The notes beneath the pieces were generated by a model. That model was not told the origin of the DNA. It was given only the letters and a program-made list of their open reading frames with translations, and did not search any database. A program made the position numbers and the translations under genes. From positions 1-33,856 of the forward strand of contig JAAZNC010000009.1 in assembly GCA_012798455.1 (NCBI GenBank): 33,856 nucleotides of DNA, given 5' to 3'. Position 1 is the stretch's first letter; each line of letters begins with the position of its first letter. The stretch is from Chloroflexota bacterium (GTDB lineage: Bacteria > Chloroflexota > Anaerolineae > Anaerolineales > Anaerolineaceae). Of the stretch, positions 32,623-33,856 are shown piece by piece.

Positions 32623-33631
32623 ATACCTCATTACCGGAGGAGCAGGTTTCATCGGCTCCAATTATGTTCATCGTCTATTGGCAAGAGGTGAAAATGTTAC
32701 CATTTTTGATAACTTGTCTCGCCAGGGTGCAGAAAAGAACATTGCCTGGCTGCGGAAAGAATTCGGTGAGAAATCTTTTCAATTGATCAAAGGGGATGTG
32801 CGTGATAGTGCTGCTCTTGATCAGGCTGCTAAGGGGATACAGGTGATTGTTCATCTGGCAGCACAAGTGGCAGTGACCACCTCGGTAACAGAACCGCGGG
32901 AAGATTTTGAGATCAACGCCTCTGGAACATTCAACCTGCTGGAAGCAGCCAGAAAAAGTGGTGAACTTCCCATTGTGTTGTACTCCTCCACCAACAAGGT
33001 TTATGGAGGGATGGAAGATGTGGCAGTGCGCGAAGATGCCACTCGCTATGCTTATGTTGATTACCCGCTGGGCATCAATGAAAAATATCCACTGGATTTT
33101 CACTCGCCTTATGGTTGTTCCAAGGGTTGTGGGGATCAATACATGCGTGATTATCAACGTATCTATGGAATACGTTCTGTTGTCTTCCGCCAGAGTTGCA
33201 TTTATGGTCCGCGCCAATTCGGAGTGGAAGACCAGGGCTGGCTGGCATGGTTTGTGATCGCGGCCACACACGATCGACCTATCACCATTTATGGGGACGG
33301 CAAACAGGTGCGCGATGTGTTGTTCGTGGAAGATTTGCTCAATGCCTATGATAGTGCCGTCAAGCACATTGATCATGCTGCCGGTGAGATCTTCAACATA
33401 GGTGGCGGGCAAGGTAATACCATTTCTGTTTGGAAGGAATTCGCGCCTCTGCTGGAAGCAAGTCTTGGAAAAGCAGTGCCCACTACATCCTCCACCTGGC
33501 GCCCGGGTGATCAGAAGATCTATGTTTCGGATATACGTAAAGCGCAAGATATGCTGAACTGGTTGCCCGAGGTAAGCGTGGAGGAGGGTATCTCCCGTCT
33601 GATCGAGTGGGTCGCCCGCATGGATGATTAA
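32615..33631 (+). CDS. NAD-dependent sugar epimerase, CDP-paratose 2-epimerase-like
   Basis: An extended SDR enzyme of 338 residues. The NAD-binding loop GGAGFIGSNY is at 8-17, the catalytic set is Ser/Thr in YSSTNKVYG and YxxxK in YGCSKGCGDQY, and GDVRDSAALDQA and HLAAQVAVTTSV follow the family pattern. STNKVYG, DFHSPYGCSKG and RQSCIYGPRQFGVEDQGW resemble CDP-paratose/tyvelose 2-epimerases more than GalE, so a nucleotide-sugar 2-epimerase for surface glycan is likely, with substrate uncertain. The start is GTG with AGGAG 9 nt upstream. It overlaps the flippase-like gene by 8 nt. A GTG seven codons earlier lacks a ribosome-binding site. Confidence 0.88.
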   Translation: MNKYLITGGAGFIGSNYVHRLLARGENVTIFDNLSRQGAEKNIAWLRKEFGEKSFQLIKGDVRDSAALDQAAKGIQVIVHLAAQVAVTTSVTEPREDFEINASGTFNLLEAARKSGELPIVLYSSTNKVYGGMEDVAVREDATRYAYVDYPLGINEKYPLDFHSPYGCSKGCGDQYMRDYQRIYGIRSVVFRQSCIYGPRQFGVEDQGWLAWFVIAATHDRPITIYGDGKQVRDVLFVEDLLNAYDSAVKHIDHAAGEIFNIGGGQGNTISVWKEFAPLLEASLGKAVPTTSSTWRPGDQKIYVSDIRKAQDMLNWLPEVSVEEGISRLIEWVARMDD

Positions 33632-33639
33632 ACTGCCTT

Positions 33640-33856
33640 ATGAAGATCCTGATCGAATTGACCTATTACCGCCCCCATACCAGCGGATTGACCATCTATG
33701 CCGAACGCCTGGCGGAAGCACTGGCAAAGCGCGGGCATACAGTCACCGTTCTAACTTCCCAGTTCGATAAATCGTTAGCACGTGATGAAATGATGGATGG
33801 CGTGCATGTGGTGCGGCTGCCGGTACTGCTGCGTATCAGTAAAGGGGTGGTCATGC
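33640..33856 (+). CDS. GT4-type glycosyltransferase, N-terminal part (truncated by window end)
   Basis: The first 72 codons of a gene that continues past the window. The start ATG lies 8 nt after the epimerase stop. The translation begins MKILIELTYYRPHTSGL and continues YAERLAEALAKRGHTVTVLTSQ, the usual start of a GT-B glycosyltransferase of family 4. Acceptor and donor sugar cannot be read from this part. With the epimerase and flippase-like protein it suggests the edge of a glycan or glycolipid locus. Confidence 0.8.
   Translation, partial: MKILIELTYYRPHTSGLTIYAERLAEALAKRGHTVTVLTSQFDKSLARDEMMDGVHVVRLPVLLRISKGVVM

Noticed and set aside
32675-33547. 290-codon minus-strand open frame opposite the epimerase
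   Set aside because: Antisense shadow of a clear SDR enzyme; translation is compositionally odd and has no motifs.

Overview
The window looks like a chromosomal, core-genome segment of a bacterium of the Chloroflexota, most likely class Anaerolineae. This placement is an inference. It rests on a mevalonate kinase next to an isopentenyl phosphate kinase (the alternative mevalonate route known from Roseiflexus), a topoisomerase I with an N-terminal DUF5679 zinc ribbon, wall-associated proteins with Pro/Thr-rich stalks, and a MutL that carries its own endonuclease motif. No phage, plasmid, insertion sequence or CRISPR array was seen. Base composition is moderate overall; eno and pyrG are visibly more GC-rich at third codon positions.

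Layout. (1) 1-6242, minus strand: enolase, CTP synthase, a two-S1-domain RNA-binding protein, a secreted S41 (Ctp) protease and a HAD phosphatase, mostly single units with their own promoters or terminators. (2) 6304-9515, plus: mutL and tilS. (3) 9512-12927, minus: a tyrosine-recombinase-like protein that lacks its nucleophile, an LCP (LytR-CpsA-Psr) lipoprotein and a polytopic membrane protein with a soluble sensor-like tail. (4) 13021-14318, plus: tRNA-Leu(CAG), a DivIC/FtsB-like division protein and a membrane-anchored LysM protein. (5) 14349-18709, minus: a hairpin-rich terminator zone, then queG, an M23 peptidase lipoprotein, a DUF1015 protein and a DegV fatty-acid-binding protein. (6) 18936-25720, plus: rpsP-khpA-rimM-dprA-manC-topA and a two-TM hypothetical protein. 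(7) 25756-28900, minus: ubiA-like prenyltransferase, mevalonate kinase, isopentenyl phosphate kinase and greA. (8) 28957 to the end, plus: tlyA, lepA, a flippase-like membrane protein, a CDP-paratose-2-epimerase-like SDR and the start of a GT4 glycosyltransferase.

The genes fall into translation and RNA quality (tRNA-Leu, tilS, queG, rpsP, khpA, rimM, tlyA, lepA, S1 protein), DNA upkeep (mutL, dprA, topA), cell surface and division (LCP, DivIC-like, LysM, M23, S41, manC, epimerase, GT4, flippase) and isoprenoid supply (mvk, ipk, ubiA-like).

The most useful observations concern gene expression and unusual protein forms. Several genes have a -10-like hexamer exactly 6-7 nt before the start codon and no Shine-Dalgarno, which suggests leaderless mRNAs. 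The pyrG leader holds a terminator-like hairpin. The recombinase-like gene has a dyad inside its promoter and encodes a probable pseudo-enzyme. The isoprenoid kinases are tightly coupled to a polyprenyl-type UbiA transferase.
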